Source: Candidatus Obscuribacter sp. (GTDB lineage: Bacteria; Cyanobacteriota; Vampirovibrionia; Obscuribacterales; Obscuribacteraceae). From it: a stretch of 64,000 nucleotides of DNA. Below the pieces are notes generated by a model. That model worked only from the letters and a program-made list of their open reading frames with translations, ran no database searches and was not told the origin of the DNA. This document shows, piece by piece, positions 26,882 to 34,685 of the stretch. The stretch is from the NCBI GenBank assembly GCA_016712465.1, contig JADJQZ010000001.1:3782001-3846000 (forward strand). The letters run 5' to 3'. Within the stretch, counting starts at the first letter, position 1. Each line of letters opens with the position of its first letter. The translations under genes and the position numbers were made by a program.

Positions 26882-27337
26882 TTATTCGAGACCGAGAGTT
26901 TTGCGAGCTTCAGCTCTTACCGGCTTCTTCTTCTCGTTGGAGTAGAGCATCACTTTGGAAGCGAAAATGGGCGCTTCTTCCTGGACGATGCCGCCGGCTT
27001 TGCCGCCGTAGGCAGCCTTGGACTTTTCATGGCGGGTCTGAATGTTTACGCCTTCGACGACAATTTTGCCGGTCTTGGGAAATACTTTCAGGACTTTGCC
27101 GATTTTGCCTCTGTCACCTTCCAGCTTGGTGCCGTCTTTCTTGGTGCGAGTACGGCAACCGGAGACGACCATAACAAGGTCGCCGCGCTTGACGTGCACA
27201 TGGGGCACCAGGTTGGTGGCTGCCGGCTTAACGAGGGCGCGGGAGACAACCACTTTATTGCCCATCTTTACTTTGGTTTTGATGGCGGAGTTGGTGAATC
27301 TTTTCGATTTACCAGATCCATTAGGGTTGGCGGTCAT
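26882..27337 (-). CDS. rplX: 50S ribosomal protein L24 with N-terminal extension
   Basis: 151 residues, against about 105 in most bacteria. The KOW motif is HVKRGDLVMVVSGCRTRTKK followed by GKIGKVLKVFPKTGKIVVEG and VNIQTRHEKS. About 45 residues precede it (NGSGKSKRFTNSAIKTKVKM and onward) and appear genuine because GGAGG lies 8 bases before the ATG at 27337. L24 is an assembly initiator near the exit tunnel, so the extension might protrude there. It starts 2 bases after rplN. Confidence 0.95.
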   Translation of the reverse strand: MTANPNGSGKSKRFTNSAIKTKVKMGNKVVVSRALVKPAATNLVPHVHVKRGDLVMVVSGCRTRTKKDGTKLEGDRGKIGKVLKVFPKTGKIVVEGVNIQTRHEKSKAAYGGKAGGIVQEEAPIFASKVMLYSNEKKKPVRAEARKTLGLE

Positions 27338-27339
27338 TT

Positions 27340-27708
27340 TTAGAGCACCTCCGGAGCCAGCGAAATGATCTTGGTGAAGTTCTTATCCCTCAGTTCACGC
27401 GCAATCGGTCCGAAGACGCGGGTACCTTTAGGGTTGCCGTCTTTTTGAACGATGACGGCGGCATTGTCGTCAAATCTAATTGTGGAGCCGTCGGGACGGC
27501 TGACATGATTTCTGACACGCACTACCACACAGCGCACCACATCTGATTTTTTGACGGGCATGTTGGGTAGAGCATCTTTAACGGCAGCAACGATGACGTC
27601 GCCGACGGAAGCGTATCTCTTGTTGGAGCCGCCCAGGACGCGGATACACATGAGCTCACGAGCTCCGGTGTTGTCTGCGCAGGTCAGTCTTGTCTGTGGC
27701 TGAATCAT
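27340..27708 (-). CDS. rplN: 50S ribosomal protein L14
   Basis: 122 residues. MIQPQTRLTCADNTGARELM, RPDGSTIRFDDNAAVIVQKD and GTRVFGPIARELRDKNFTKI are L14 motifs. Its start overlaps the rpsQ stop in ATGA, so the two are translationally coupled. Confidence 0.98.
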   Translation of the reverse strand: MIQPQTRLTCADNTGARELMCIRVLGGSNKRYASVGDVIVAAVKDALPNMPVKKSDVVRCVVVRVRNHVSRPDGSTIRFDDNAAVIVQKDGNPKGTRVFGPIARELRDKNFTKIISLAPEVL

Positions 27709-27980
27709 TGGCTGGACACCTCACTTGCAGCGTTGGAAATGGAGTGACCGGTAATCTCAATCACTTGCCATTTCTTATCACGGGAAATGGGAGGGCACTC
27801 TTCAATGCGCACCACATCACCCATCTGACACTTGTTCTCGGGGTCATGGGCCTTGAACTTACGTGTCTCGACCATTTGTTTCTCATACTTACGGTGCGGG
27901 AAACGGTTCTCGACAGCCACTACAACTGTCTTCTCCATTTTGTTGGATACAACCTTTCCGACTAATACCTTCTTTGGCAT
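27705..27980 (-). CDS. rpsQ: 30S ribosomal protein S17
   Basis: 91 residues. VGKVVSNKMEKTVVVAVENR, DPENKCQMGDVVRIEECPPI and SRDKKWQVIEI form the OB fold of S17. A tail of about ten residues is extra. It lies 58 bases after rpmC. Confidence 0.97.
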   Translation of the reverse strand: MPKKVLVGKVVSNKMEKTVVVAVENRFPHRKYEKQMVETRKFKAHDPENKCQMGDVVRIEECPPISRDKKWQVIEITGHSISNAASEVSSQ

Positions 27981-28038
27981 TTTCTCGACCCCTTAGCCTT
28001 TGCTTTCTTACAAACTCGTCTTTTGATCTTTTGTGGAT

Positions 28039-28236
28039 CTAGCCTTTGACGGCTTCTTTTTCGGTGAGAACTGTCAGCATCTGCGCCAGTTCTTTTCTTG
28101 TGGTTCTGAGTTTGGCGGGATTCTCCAGCTTTCTCAAAGCCAGTTGGAATCTCATTTCCACAAGACCCTTTCTGGTCTCATCAATGCGACCCGCGAGCTC
28201 TTCTTTAGAGAGCTCTCTCATTTCCTTCACCTTCAT
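28039..28236 (-). CDS. rpmC: 50S ribosomal protein L29
   Basis: 65 residues from the ATG at 28236, which overlaps the rplP stop in ATGA. MKVKEMRELSKEELAGRIDE and MRFQLALRKLENPAKLRTTR show the two-helix L29 hairpin near the tunnel exit. An upstream start would add Cys/Arg-rich residues unlike L29. Confidence 0.96.
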   Translation of the reverse strand: MKVKEMRELSKEELAGRIDETRKGLVEMRFQLALRKLENPAKLRTTRKELAQMLTVLTEKEAVKG

Positions 28237-28655
28237 TTGGCACCTCCGGCGTGTCTTTCGACAACACGACACTTGACCGGCAATTTTTGAGCAGCCAGTT
28301 CGAGAGCGTGATGGGCATCTTTTTGAGCCACACCAGACATTTCGAACATGACCCGTCCGGTCTTAACCACAGCTACCCAGAATTCAGGGTTGCCTTTTCC
28401 GGATCCCATACGGGTTTCAGCCGGCTTTTTGCTGACTGATTTGTCCGGGAATACTCGGATCCACATCTTTCCGCCACGTCTCACACTTCTCACCATGGCT
28501 TTACGAGCGGCTTCAATCTGACGTGAGGTAATCCAGGCGGGCTCCAGGACCTGCAGTCCGTAATCACCGAATTGCACCTCGACGCCTCTCGATTCAGCGC
28601 CACACATCCTGCCACGCTGATGCTTGCGATATTTGGTTCGCTTGGGCATTAGCAT
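28233..28655 (-). CDS. rplP: 50S ribosomal protein L16
   Basis: 140 residues. MLMPKRTKYRKHQRGRM is the canonical start and RSVRRGGKMWIRVFPDKSVS plus ETRMGSGKGNPEFWVAVVK are L16 signatures. L16 helps position A-site tRNA. It starts 5 bases after rpsC. Confidence 0.98.
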   Translation of the reverse strand: MLMPKRTKYRKHQRGRMCGAESRGVEVQFGDYGLQVLEPAWITSRQIEAARKAMVRSVRRGGKMWIRVFPDKSVSKKPAETRMGSGKGNPEFWVAVVKTGRVMFEMSGVAQKDAHHALELAAQKLPVKCRVVERHAGGAK

Positions 28656-28660
28656 TGTTC

Positions 28661-29410
28661 TTAACCTGCCTTCCTGGATCTACGACCAGACTTGACGGGA
28701 CCTCTCGCTTCACCGCGAGGACCCTCTTGGGAACGCTCAGATTGCGATTTGATGTTGGGAGGCGACCATTGACCGGGCTCGAGTTCACCTCTGAAAACCC
28801 AGACTTTGACGCCGATGATACCCATTAGGGTGGAAGCTTCGGCAGTGGCGTAGTCAATGTCGGCGCGCAGAGTCTGCAGCGGAATACGACCTTCCTTAGC
28901 CCACTCGGTACGAGCGATTTCAGCGCCGCCCAAACGACCGGCTACCATGATCTTGACGCCCACGGCTCCGGCGCGCATACAACGTTGCATGGCTTGCTTC
29001 ATGGCGCGGCGGAATGCCACACGTTTTTCCAACTGCTGGGCGATGGACTCAGCCACCAACTTAGCTTCCAGATCAACGCGGTTGACTTCAAGAATACTGA
29101 TTTTGACATCGAGTCCGGTGCGGTTGAGCATGGAGCGAATTTTCTGGCTCAATGTCTCGATACCGGCTCCACCTTTGCCTACGACTACGCCGGGGCGAGC
29201 GGTGAAGATCTCGATTTGAATTTGATCGGCTTTCCTGGAGATATCGACTTTCGATACACCGGCTCCAGACAGTTCCTTCTTAAGGAAGGTTCTCAGTCTG
29301 TGGTCCTCTTCGATAAGGGGAGCAACATCCTTCTTATTAACGAACCAATTGGAAGACCAGCCCCGGTGAATACCGACGCGGAAACCTACAGGATTTACTT
29401 TCTGACCCAA
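28661..29410 (-). CDS. rpsC: 30S ribosomal protein S3
   Basis: 249 residues. MGQKVNPVGFRVGIHRGWSS opens the protein, the KH domain has ARPGVVVGKGGAGIETLSQK and the C-terminal domain has GRLGGAEIARTEWAKEGRIP and GVKVWVFRGE. A Ser/Arg/Gly-rich tail of about 35 residues follows. S3 is part of the mRNA entry channel and helicase site. Confidence 0.98.
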   Translation of the reverse strand: MGQKVNPVGFRVGIHRGWSSNWFVNKKDVAPLIEEDHRLRTFLKKELSGAGVSKVDISRKADQIQIEIFTARPGVVVGKGGAGIETLSQKIRSMLNRTGLDVKISILEVNRVDLEAKLVAESIAQQLEKRVAFRRAMKQAMQRCMRAGAVGVKIMVAGRLGGAEIARTEWAKEGRIPLQTLRADIDYATAEASTLMGIIGVKVWVFRGELEPGQWSPPNIKSQSERSQEGPRGEARGPVKSGRRSRKAG

Positions 29411-29451
29411 CTTACTAGCTCCTCTTAAATAAGATGCTTACCGGTGACTGA

Positions 29452-29799
29452 CTAAATATCGGACAGTTTGAGAGTGATATGGCTGGTGCGCTTCAAGATC
29501 GGGTATGCCCGACCTCTGGCGCGAGGCTGGAAGCGTTCCTGGGTCGGTCCCTGGTCGCAGAAAGCCTCTACCACTTTGAACTTGTCCGCTTCCCCTTCGG
29601 AGACCGGATTTTGTTCGGAGTGCACAAGGTTGGAGACGGCGGAGTGCAGCAGTTTTTCTACAACACGAGCCGCTTCATAAGGCATAAATCTCAGCATGAC
29701 GCGAGCTTTGCCCACTTCTTTGCCGCGAATTTCATTCACTACACGTCGCACTTTACGCGGTGACATGCGAATCCATTTGGCGCAAACTTTGCTTTCCAT
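29452..29799 (-). CDS. rplV: 50S ribosomal protein L22
   Basis: 115 residues. WIRMSPRKVRRVVNEIRGKE and the hairpin end QPRARGRAYPILKRTSHITL are L22 signatures. The hairpin lines the exit tunnel and can affect macrolide sensitivity. It starts 5 bases after rpsS. Confidence 0.98.
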   Translation of the reverse strand: MESKVCAKWIRMSPRKVRRVVNEIRGKEVGKARVMLRFMPYEAARVVEKLLHSAVSNLVHSEQNPVSEGEADKFKVVEAFCDQGPTQERFQPRARGRAYPILKRTSHITLKLSDI

Positions 29800-29804
29800 G
29801 AGAC

Positions 29805-30086
29805 TTAACCCCTCTTGGCAGTCTTATCACCGCCGGCGTGACCTTTGAAATGTCTGGTGAGGGCGAACTCACCGAGACGATGACCGATCATCTGCTCCGT
29901 GATATAGACGGGCACATGCTTGCGGCCGTTATAAACAGCGATGGTGTGACCAATCATTTCAGGCACGATCATTGATGAGCGCGACCAGGATTTGATGACG
30001 CGTTTGTCGCCCTTCTTATTCATCTCCTCGACTTTTTTGACGAGAGAGGGATGAACGAATGGTCCCTTTTTAAGCGATCGAGACAC
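29805..30086 (-). CDS. rpsS: 30S ribosomal protein S19
   Basis: 93 residues. MSRSLKKGPFVHPSLVKKVE, WSRSSMIVPEMIGHTIAVYN and HRLGEFALTRHFKGHAGGDK are diagnostic. S19 forms a dimer with S13 in the head of the small subunit. It starts 9 bases after rplB. Confidence 0.98.
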   Translation of the reverse strand: MSRSLKKGPFVHPSLVKKVEEMNKKGDKRVIKSWSRSSMIVPEMIGHTIAVYNGRKHVPVYITEQMIGHRLGEFALTRHFKGHAGGDKTAKRG

Positions 30087-30095
30087 AGTATCCTC

Positions 30096-30926
30096 CTACT
30101 TGGTTCTGCGCTTGACGATGAAACGATCCGAGGTATAGCTCTTACCGCGACGGGTCTTGTAACCCATTGCCGGCTTGCCCCAAGGAGTTTGCGGCTTACC
30201 GCCGATTGGCGACTTGCCTTCGCCGCCGCCATGCGGGTGGTCAACAGCGTTCATAACAACACCACGGTTGGCGGGCTTGATACCCATCCAACGTTTGCGA
30301 CCGGCTTTACCGAGGCGCAAGTTTTTGGCATCGGGGTTTCCGAGCTGACCAACGGTGGCCATGCACTCCATGTGCACCATACGCATTTCGCCGGAGGGCA
30401 GACGCAGGGTTGCGTACTTGCCTTCTTTGGCGAGAAGCTGGATTTGAGCTCCGGCAGATCTTCCGAGCTGACCGCCCTTGCCCAGGGTCAGTTCCACGTT
30501 GTGGACCATGGTACCCAGAGGAATGGCGCGCAACGGCAAGGCGTTACCGTTCTTGATCTCGGCAGCCGGTCCGGACATTACTTTGTCGCCGACCTTAACG
30601 CCGAGGGGTGAAAGGATGTAGCGCTTCTCACCGTCGGCATATTGCACCAGGGAGATGCGGCAGTTGCGGTTGGGATCGTATTCAACGGTTGTGATGACAC
30701 CGGGAACGTCATGCTTGTCGCGTTTGAAATCAATGACGCGATAGGCTTTTTTGTGACCGCCGCCTTTATGTCTGACGGTCAAACGTCCCTGGTTGTTACG
30801 ACCACCAGTGGATTTCTTCGGACGCAGCAGGCTTTTCTCGGGTTTATCTGTCGTGATGTCCGAAAAATCGGCCAGCGACATATTCCTTCGTCCTGCTGAT
30901 GTTGGATTCACTTTGCGGGTAGGCAT
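30096..30926 (-). CDS. rplB: 50S ribosomal protein L2
   Basis: 276 residues. NNQGRLTVRHKGGGHKKAYR, GRSAGAQIQLLAKEGKYATL and NAVDHPHGGGEGKSPIGGKP, with the conserved histidines near the peptidyl transferase centre, are L2 signatures. It lies 73 bases after rplW. Confidence 0.98.
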   Translation of the reverse strand: MPTRKVNPTSAGRRNMSLADFSDITTDKPEKSLLRPKKSTGGRNNQGRLTVRHKGGGHKKAYRVIDFKRDKHDVPGVITTVEYDPNRNCRISLVQYADGEKRYILSPLGVKVGDKVMSGPAAEIKNGNALPLRAIPLGTMVHNVELTLGKGGQLGRSAGAQIQLLAKEGKYATLRLPSGEMRMVHMECMATVGQLGNPDAKNLRLGKAGRKRWMGIKPANRGVVMNAVDHPHGGGEGKSPIGGKPQTPWGKPAMGYKTRRGKSYTSDRFIVKRRTK

Positions 30927-30999
30927 TTTCTCTTTCCTTATTAGCCTTCGTTTTCCCTTAACTGTGGAGCTCTTTTACAGATTCAACGCTGAATCAGCT

Positions 31000-31305
31000 T
31001 CAGGCGCTGAAGAGCTCAAGCGGATCACCGGCGATGGTGACAATCGCTTTTTTGCTATCTTTGGGGAAGCGTCCATGACGCTTGCTTCTTCTGAAGCGAC
31101 CGCGGATAGCAGATGTATTTACCGAGACGATCTCGCTCTTGGACTTCGGATAGAGTTCCTTGAGAATTTGTTCGAGCGCCTGGGCGATTTCCACCTTGTT
31201 GGCATTCTTAGCGACTTCGAAGGTGTACTGTCCCTTTTCCATCTGAGCGGCGGATTTCTCCGTGATCAGAGGACGTAAGATGATTTGAGAATGTCTTTTA
31301 TTCAT
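31000..31305 (-). CDS. rplW: 50S ribosomal protein L23
   Basis: 101 residues. SQIILRPLITEKSAAQMEKG and YTFEVAKNANKVEIAQALEQ are L23 signatures. L23 docks trigger factor and signal recognition particle at the tunnel exit. It starts 3 bases after rplD. Confidence 0.98.
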   Translation of the reverse strand: MNKRHSQIILRPLITEKSAAQMEKGQYTFEVAKNANKVEIAQALEQILKELYPKSKSEIVSVNTSAIRGRFRRSKRHGRFPKDSKKAIVTIAGDPLELFSA

Positions 31306-31308
31306 CGC

Positions 31309-32133
31309 TTAGGCGTCCTTCTTAGTCGAGCGGGTGGTCTTCTTGGCACCTTCCTCGGCAGCGGCTTTCTTAGGAGCAGCTTTCTTGGGGGCGGCGGCTT
31401 TCTCCTTGGCAGGAGCTTTCTCTGCTTTGGGCTCGGCAGCCTTTTCGGCTTTAGGAGCTTTGGCAGCCTTCACCTTCTCCGGTGCGCCTTCTTCCGTACT
31501 CTTCTTGAAGCGATCATTGATGGCCTCGAGGGTACGAGCATTGGTGAGCACCACATCATGGTGAAGCAAATCTTTTACGTTCAAATTGGATGAACGAATA
31601 ACTTTCAGGTTTTCGATGTTGCGAGCAGCCAGTTCAACGCGCTTGCAAGCATCACAGGCATAGTCCAAAACAACCAGAACTTTCTTGTCGCAAAGACCGA
31701 GGTCTTTGAGAACTTGATGGAACTGCTTGGTTTTGGCTTCTTTCAGGTTGTCGAAATCTTGCACGACGACCAGGTTTTCAGCCCTTGCGGCGAGAGCGGA
31801 TTTGAGTGCCAGCACTCTCATCTTCTTAGGCATAGAGATGGAATAGTCACGCGGCTTGGGACCGAAGGTCACACCGCCACCAGCCCACAGAGGGGAGCGG
31901 ATCGAGCCGGCGCGAGCGCGGCCGGTGCCTTTCTGGCGCCAGGGCTTGCGACCGCCGCCGGAAACTTCGGAGCGGGTTTTGGTAGAAGCATTGCCTCTTC
32001 TAGCATTAGCGAGCTGTCTGACCAGAGCGGTGTGCAATACACCCATGTTCGGCTCGATGGCGAAGACTTCGTCAGCGAGTTGGATTTCGCTGAGCTTCTT
32101 ACCTTTGAGATCTACTACTTGCGCGGATGTCAT
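31309..32133 (-). CDS. rplD: 50S ribosomal protein L4 with Lys/Ala-rich C-terminal extension
   Basis: 274 residues, about 65 more than usual. The L4 core is complete: RRGNASTKTRSEVSGGGRKP, GTGRARAGSIRSPLWAGGG and the C-terminal DVVLTNARTLEAINDRF. After this, a low-complexity tail made almost only of Lys, Ala, Glu and Pro (KAPKAEKAAEPKAEKAPAKE and similar) runs to the stop. L4's loop lines the exit tunnel while its globular part is on the solvent side, so the tail would be exposed. L4 represses the S10 operon in E. coli. Confidence 0.97.
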   Translation of the reverse strand: MTSAQVVDLKGKKLSEIQLADEVFAIEPNMGVLHTALVRQLANARRGNASTKTRSEVSGGGRKPWRQKGTGRARAGSIRSPLWAGGGVTFGPKPRDYSISMPKKMRVLALKSALAARAENLVVVQDFDNLKEAKTKQFHQVLKDLGLCDKKVLVVLDYACDACKRVELAARNIENLKVIRSSNLNVKDLLHHDVVLTNARTLEAINDRFKKSTEEGAPEKVKAAKAPKAEKAAEPKAEKAPAKEKAAAPKKAAPKKAAAEEGAKKTTRSTKKDA

Positions 32134-32156
32134 TTTTCTTCTCTCTTAAAAACAGG

Positions 32157-32795
32157 TTAGTTCCACTTGGATTTGGAAGGGGTGACAACAACAAGACCCC
32201 CGTCTACGCCAGGGATAGAACCCTTGACGAGGAGGAGGCCTTTCTCTACGTCTACACGCACCACTTTGATGTGGCGGGCGCATACGTTTTCATCACCCAT
32301 GTGACCAGGCATATGAAGACCGCGAACGACACGACCGGGGGTTGTGCCGGCGCCAATCGAACCCATTGAACGGTGGAATTTAGAACCATGGCTCATCGGT
32401 CCGCGACCAGCGTTGTAGCGCTTGATAGTGCCCTGGAAGCCTTTACCGATAGACTTACCGCGCACATCGACACGCATGCCGACGGTGAGCATTTCAGCTA
32501 CCTTAAGAGCTTCGCCGACAGTGTAGGCGCCGCTGTTTTCAATTCTGTACTCTTTGAGAGGCTTGAGCGGGCTGAGCTCTCTCTTTTTGAAGTTACCGAG
32601 TTCAGGCTTGTTCAGCTTTTTCTCGGCAACGGCAAAGCCGCCAACTTGCACGGCTTCGTAACCATTTTTGTCCTTGGTCTTAACGTCGGTGACGATATTC
32701 TCGCCCAGTTTGACCACGGTCACGGGAACAGCCAGGCCGTTCTCGTCGAACACCTGAGTCATCCCAACTTTTTTGCCCATTACGCCTAATGTCAT
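32157..32795 (-). CDS. rplC: 50S ribosomal protein L3
   Basis: 212 residues. VMGKKVGMTQVFDENGLAVP, GKGFQGTIKRYNAGRGPMSH and GSIGAGTTPGRVVRGLHMPG are L3 signatures, the last including the glutamine-site region near the peptidyl transferase centre. It starts 19 bases after rpsJ. Confidence 0.98.
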   Translation of the reverse strand: MTLGVMGKKVGMTQVFDENGLAVPVTVVKLGENIVTDVKTKDKNGYEAVQVGGFAVAEKKLNKPELGNFKKRELSPLKPLKEYRIENSGAYTVGEALKVAEMLTVGMRVDVRGKSIGKGFQGTIKRYNAGRGPMSHGSKFHRSMGSIGAGTTPGRVVRGLHMPGHMGDENVCARHIKVVRVDVEKGLLLVKGSIPGVDGGLVVVTPSKSKWN

Positions 32796-32814
32796 CGTCT
32801 GAGGTCCTTTGGAA

Positions 32815-33168
32815 TTAGAGCTTTACTTCAATGTCCACACCAGCCGGCAGATCAAGACGCATGAGCGCATCGGCGGTGGTGGGTGTGGGATCGTTGATGT
32901 CGATCAATCTTTTGTGCACTCTTATTTCGAAGTGCTCACGTGATTTCTTGTCGACGTGGGGTGAACGCAATACGCAATAGATGCGCTTTCTTGTCGGCAG
33001 CGGCACCGGTCCGCAAACGGTGGCGCCAGTTCTCTTGGCGGTGTCGACAATCTGATCGGAAGACTTATCGAGAAGTCTATGGTCATAAGACTTCAGTCGA
33101 ATCCTTATCCGTTGCACTTTGGCGGAACCCTGTGCACCCTCGGTCTTTTGGTTTTTGGCACGTGCCAT
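32815..33168 (-). CDS. rpsJ: 30S ribosomal protein S10, first gene of the cluster
   Basis: 117 residues from the ATG at 33168; a GTG at 33180 is an alternative, but the AGGGAG upstream is better spaced for the ATG. QRIRIRLKSYDHRLLDKSSD, GPVPLPTRKRIYCVLRSPHV and KRLIDINDPTPTTADALMRL are S10 signatures. About 14 extra N-terminal residues precede the fold. In many bacteria tuf lies just upstream of rpsJ; here tuf is 6 kb away with tRNA genes. Confidence 0.97.
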   Translation of the reverse strand: MARAKNQKTEGAQGSAKVQRIRIRLKSYDHRLLDKSSDQIVDTAKRTGATVCGPVPLPTRKRIYCVLRSPHVDKKSREHFEIRVHKRLIDINDPTPTTADALMRLDLPAGVDIEVKL

Positions 33169-33702
33169 CTCGTCAGTCACTCCCTGGTTCTTCAGTAGAA
33201 CGTCGTTTTAGTTGCTTCACCAGCCACCTTGCGCTCTATATCGACTCAATATCATTGATACAAGCGCGAGATACCGCACGACGGTAACTTCCATCCCATT
33301 TGGTCCTCGCTTAGAACGCTGCTCAACTCGCATTAAGCGCGTCTTATAATCGAGGGCGGCACGGGATGACCGTTCCGGCGAACGAACCACACATTGTACA
33401 TATAAGGCATAGCCGTTCAGAGTAAATTTATCTCACCTTCAGTTTTCAAGCACGACTATCATTGACAAGTTCGCCGGGCGGTGCTTGAAGACTCCCACCA
33501 ATTAAGCCTTTCAAGGGTCAAGCCGGGGGAAGGAGATAATTTCAGGAAAACGACCGACTCGTTAACAACCGCAACACTAAGCCAGGCTTGTCAGGAGAGG
33601 ATCGAGAGGGATCCGGCAGTCACAACAATTCCTTAAGAAAGGGATTTTAAGAGACTTTCAGGGGATTTCACAGCTGATTCTGGTGCGATACTAAGGGGCG
33701 TC
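33169..33702. promoter_or_regulatory. Divergent control region between rpsJ and the TPR gene
   Basis: No gene is seen in these 534 bases. On the minus strand, possible rpsJ -10 sequences are TACAAT (33400-33395 region) and TTATAA near 33345, but neither has a clear -35 partner. A 9-base inverted repeat, TTCAAGCAC (33445-33453) with GTGCTTGAA (33481-33489), flanks a 27-base interval that contains TTGACA (33472-33477). The long leader is consistent with transcript-level control of the ribosomal operon. The last 200 bases before the TPR gene show nothing I recognise. Confidence 0.4.
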
Positions 33703-34647
33703 ATGAATAAACCAATCCTTATAAGCATTATCGTCATCGGTCTGCTCCTCATCCTGGGCCTGATCGCCTCCATTGTCTATGTGGCAACTGAAAGCGAAAG
33801 GCAGGGAGTCAGCCATTCCAGGGAAAATATGACCCACAAGCTGAATGACAAAAACAGCCCAGAGGAAGTCTATTCCTTCATGGAAGAAGCCGCCCAGGCT
33901 GCCAAAGATGACGGCGAGGCGGAAGCAGCCGCCGGCATCCTCGAGGCTATGCGCCCACTTAGCCGGGGCTTTGCCGACAAGAAACAATATATAGAATGCT
34001 CCAATAAACTGGGCACCATCTACCTTGAAGATCAAAACCGTCCCGGCTCCGCCCAGCGCCTCTTCAAAGAAGTGCTGGAGCTGAGAAAAAAAGACAGCGG
34101 CGACAAAGTTACAAAAGATATTGCCGACACTTTACTTAATCTGGGCGCTGCCAAATGCGAAAACGGCACTTACGCGGAAGCCCTCAAAGATCTGGAAGCT
34201 GCCCTGAAAGCCGCTCAGGGACTGGGCGAGAAAGAACTGATCGCCCGCTGCCGCTACCGCATGGCCGATGTGCTCATGTATCAAGAGAAATGGGAAGAAG
34301 CGGAGCAGCACAGTCAGGAAAGTCTAAAGATCTATGAAAAAGATCCTCAACTTGGTGATAAAGAGGACCTGGCCAAGGCATATCAACAAATAGGCTTCTG
34401 TCGTTTGCAAATGAGTCAGCCAGACAAAGCCGTGGTAGCTCTGGAAAAGGCACAGGAATATTACAAAGAGGCAGGCAAAAAAGACCTGGATGTCATTGAA
34501 GATCTCAAAGATCTGGGTTGGGTAGAACTCTCTTTAGGCAGAAGAGAAAAGGCACGGGAATACTTCCAGCGGGTCATGACGGCAGCCTCCGAAAATTCGG
34601 ACGAGAACACAACCTCGGCGGTAGGCTACGTGCTCAAACGACTTTAA
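33703..34647 (+). CDS. Membrane-anchored TPR protein
   Basis: 314 residues. One N-terminal transmembrane helix (ISIIVIGLLLILGLIASIVY, about residues 7-26) anchors a helical domain. At least four TPR-like units are visible: DTLLNLGAAKCENGTYAEAL, RYRMADVLMYQEKWEEAEQH, KAYQQIGFCRLQMSQPDKAV and DLGWVELSLGRREKAREYFQ. AAGGGG lies 4 bases before the ATG. It precedes two membrane kinases by 38 bases, so it may hold substrates or partners for them; this is inferred from position only. Confidence 0.75.
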   Translation: MNKPILISIIVIGLLLILGLIASIVYVATESERQGVSHSRENMTHKLNDKNSPEEVYSFMEEAAQAAKDDGEAEAAAGILEAMRPLSRGFADKKQYIECSNKLGTIYLEDQNRPGSAQRLFKEVLELRKKDSGDKVTKDIADTLLNLGAAKCENGTYAEALKDLEAALKAAQGLGEKELIARCRYRMADVLMYQEKWEEAEQHSQESLKIYEKDPQLGDKEDLAKAYQQIGFCRLQMSQPDKAVVALEKAQEYYKEAGKKDLDVIEDLKDLGWVELSLGRREKAREYFQRVMTAASENSDENTTSAVGYVLKRL

Positions 34648-34685
34648 GTCGCAAATAAAACACAGGGAACAAGAGGAACAAGCTA

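Noticed and set aside
33445..33489. Inverted repeat as a transcription terminator
   Set aside because: The 27-base loop is long and no T-run follows. It also lies in a divergent gap where no gene ends.
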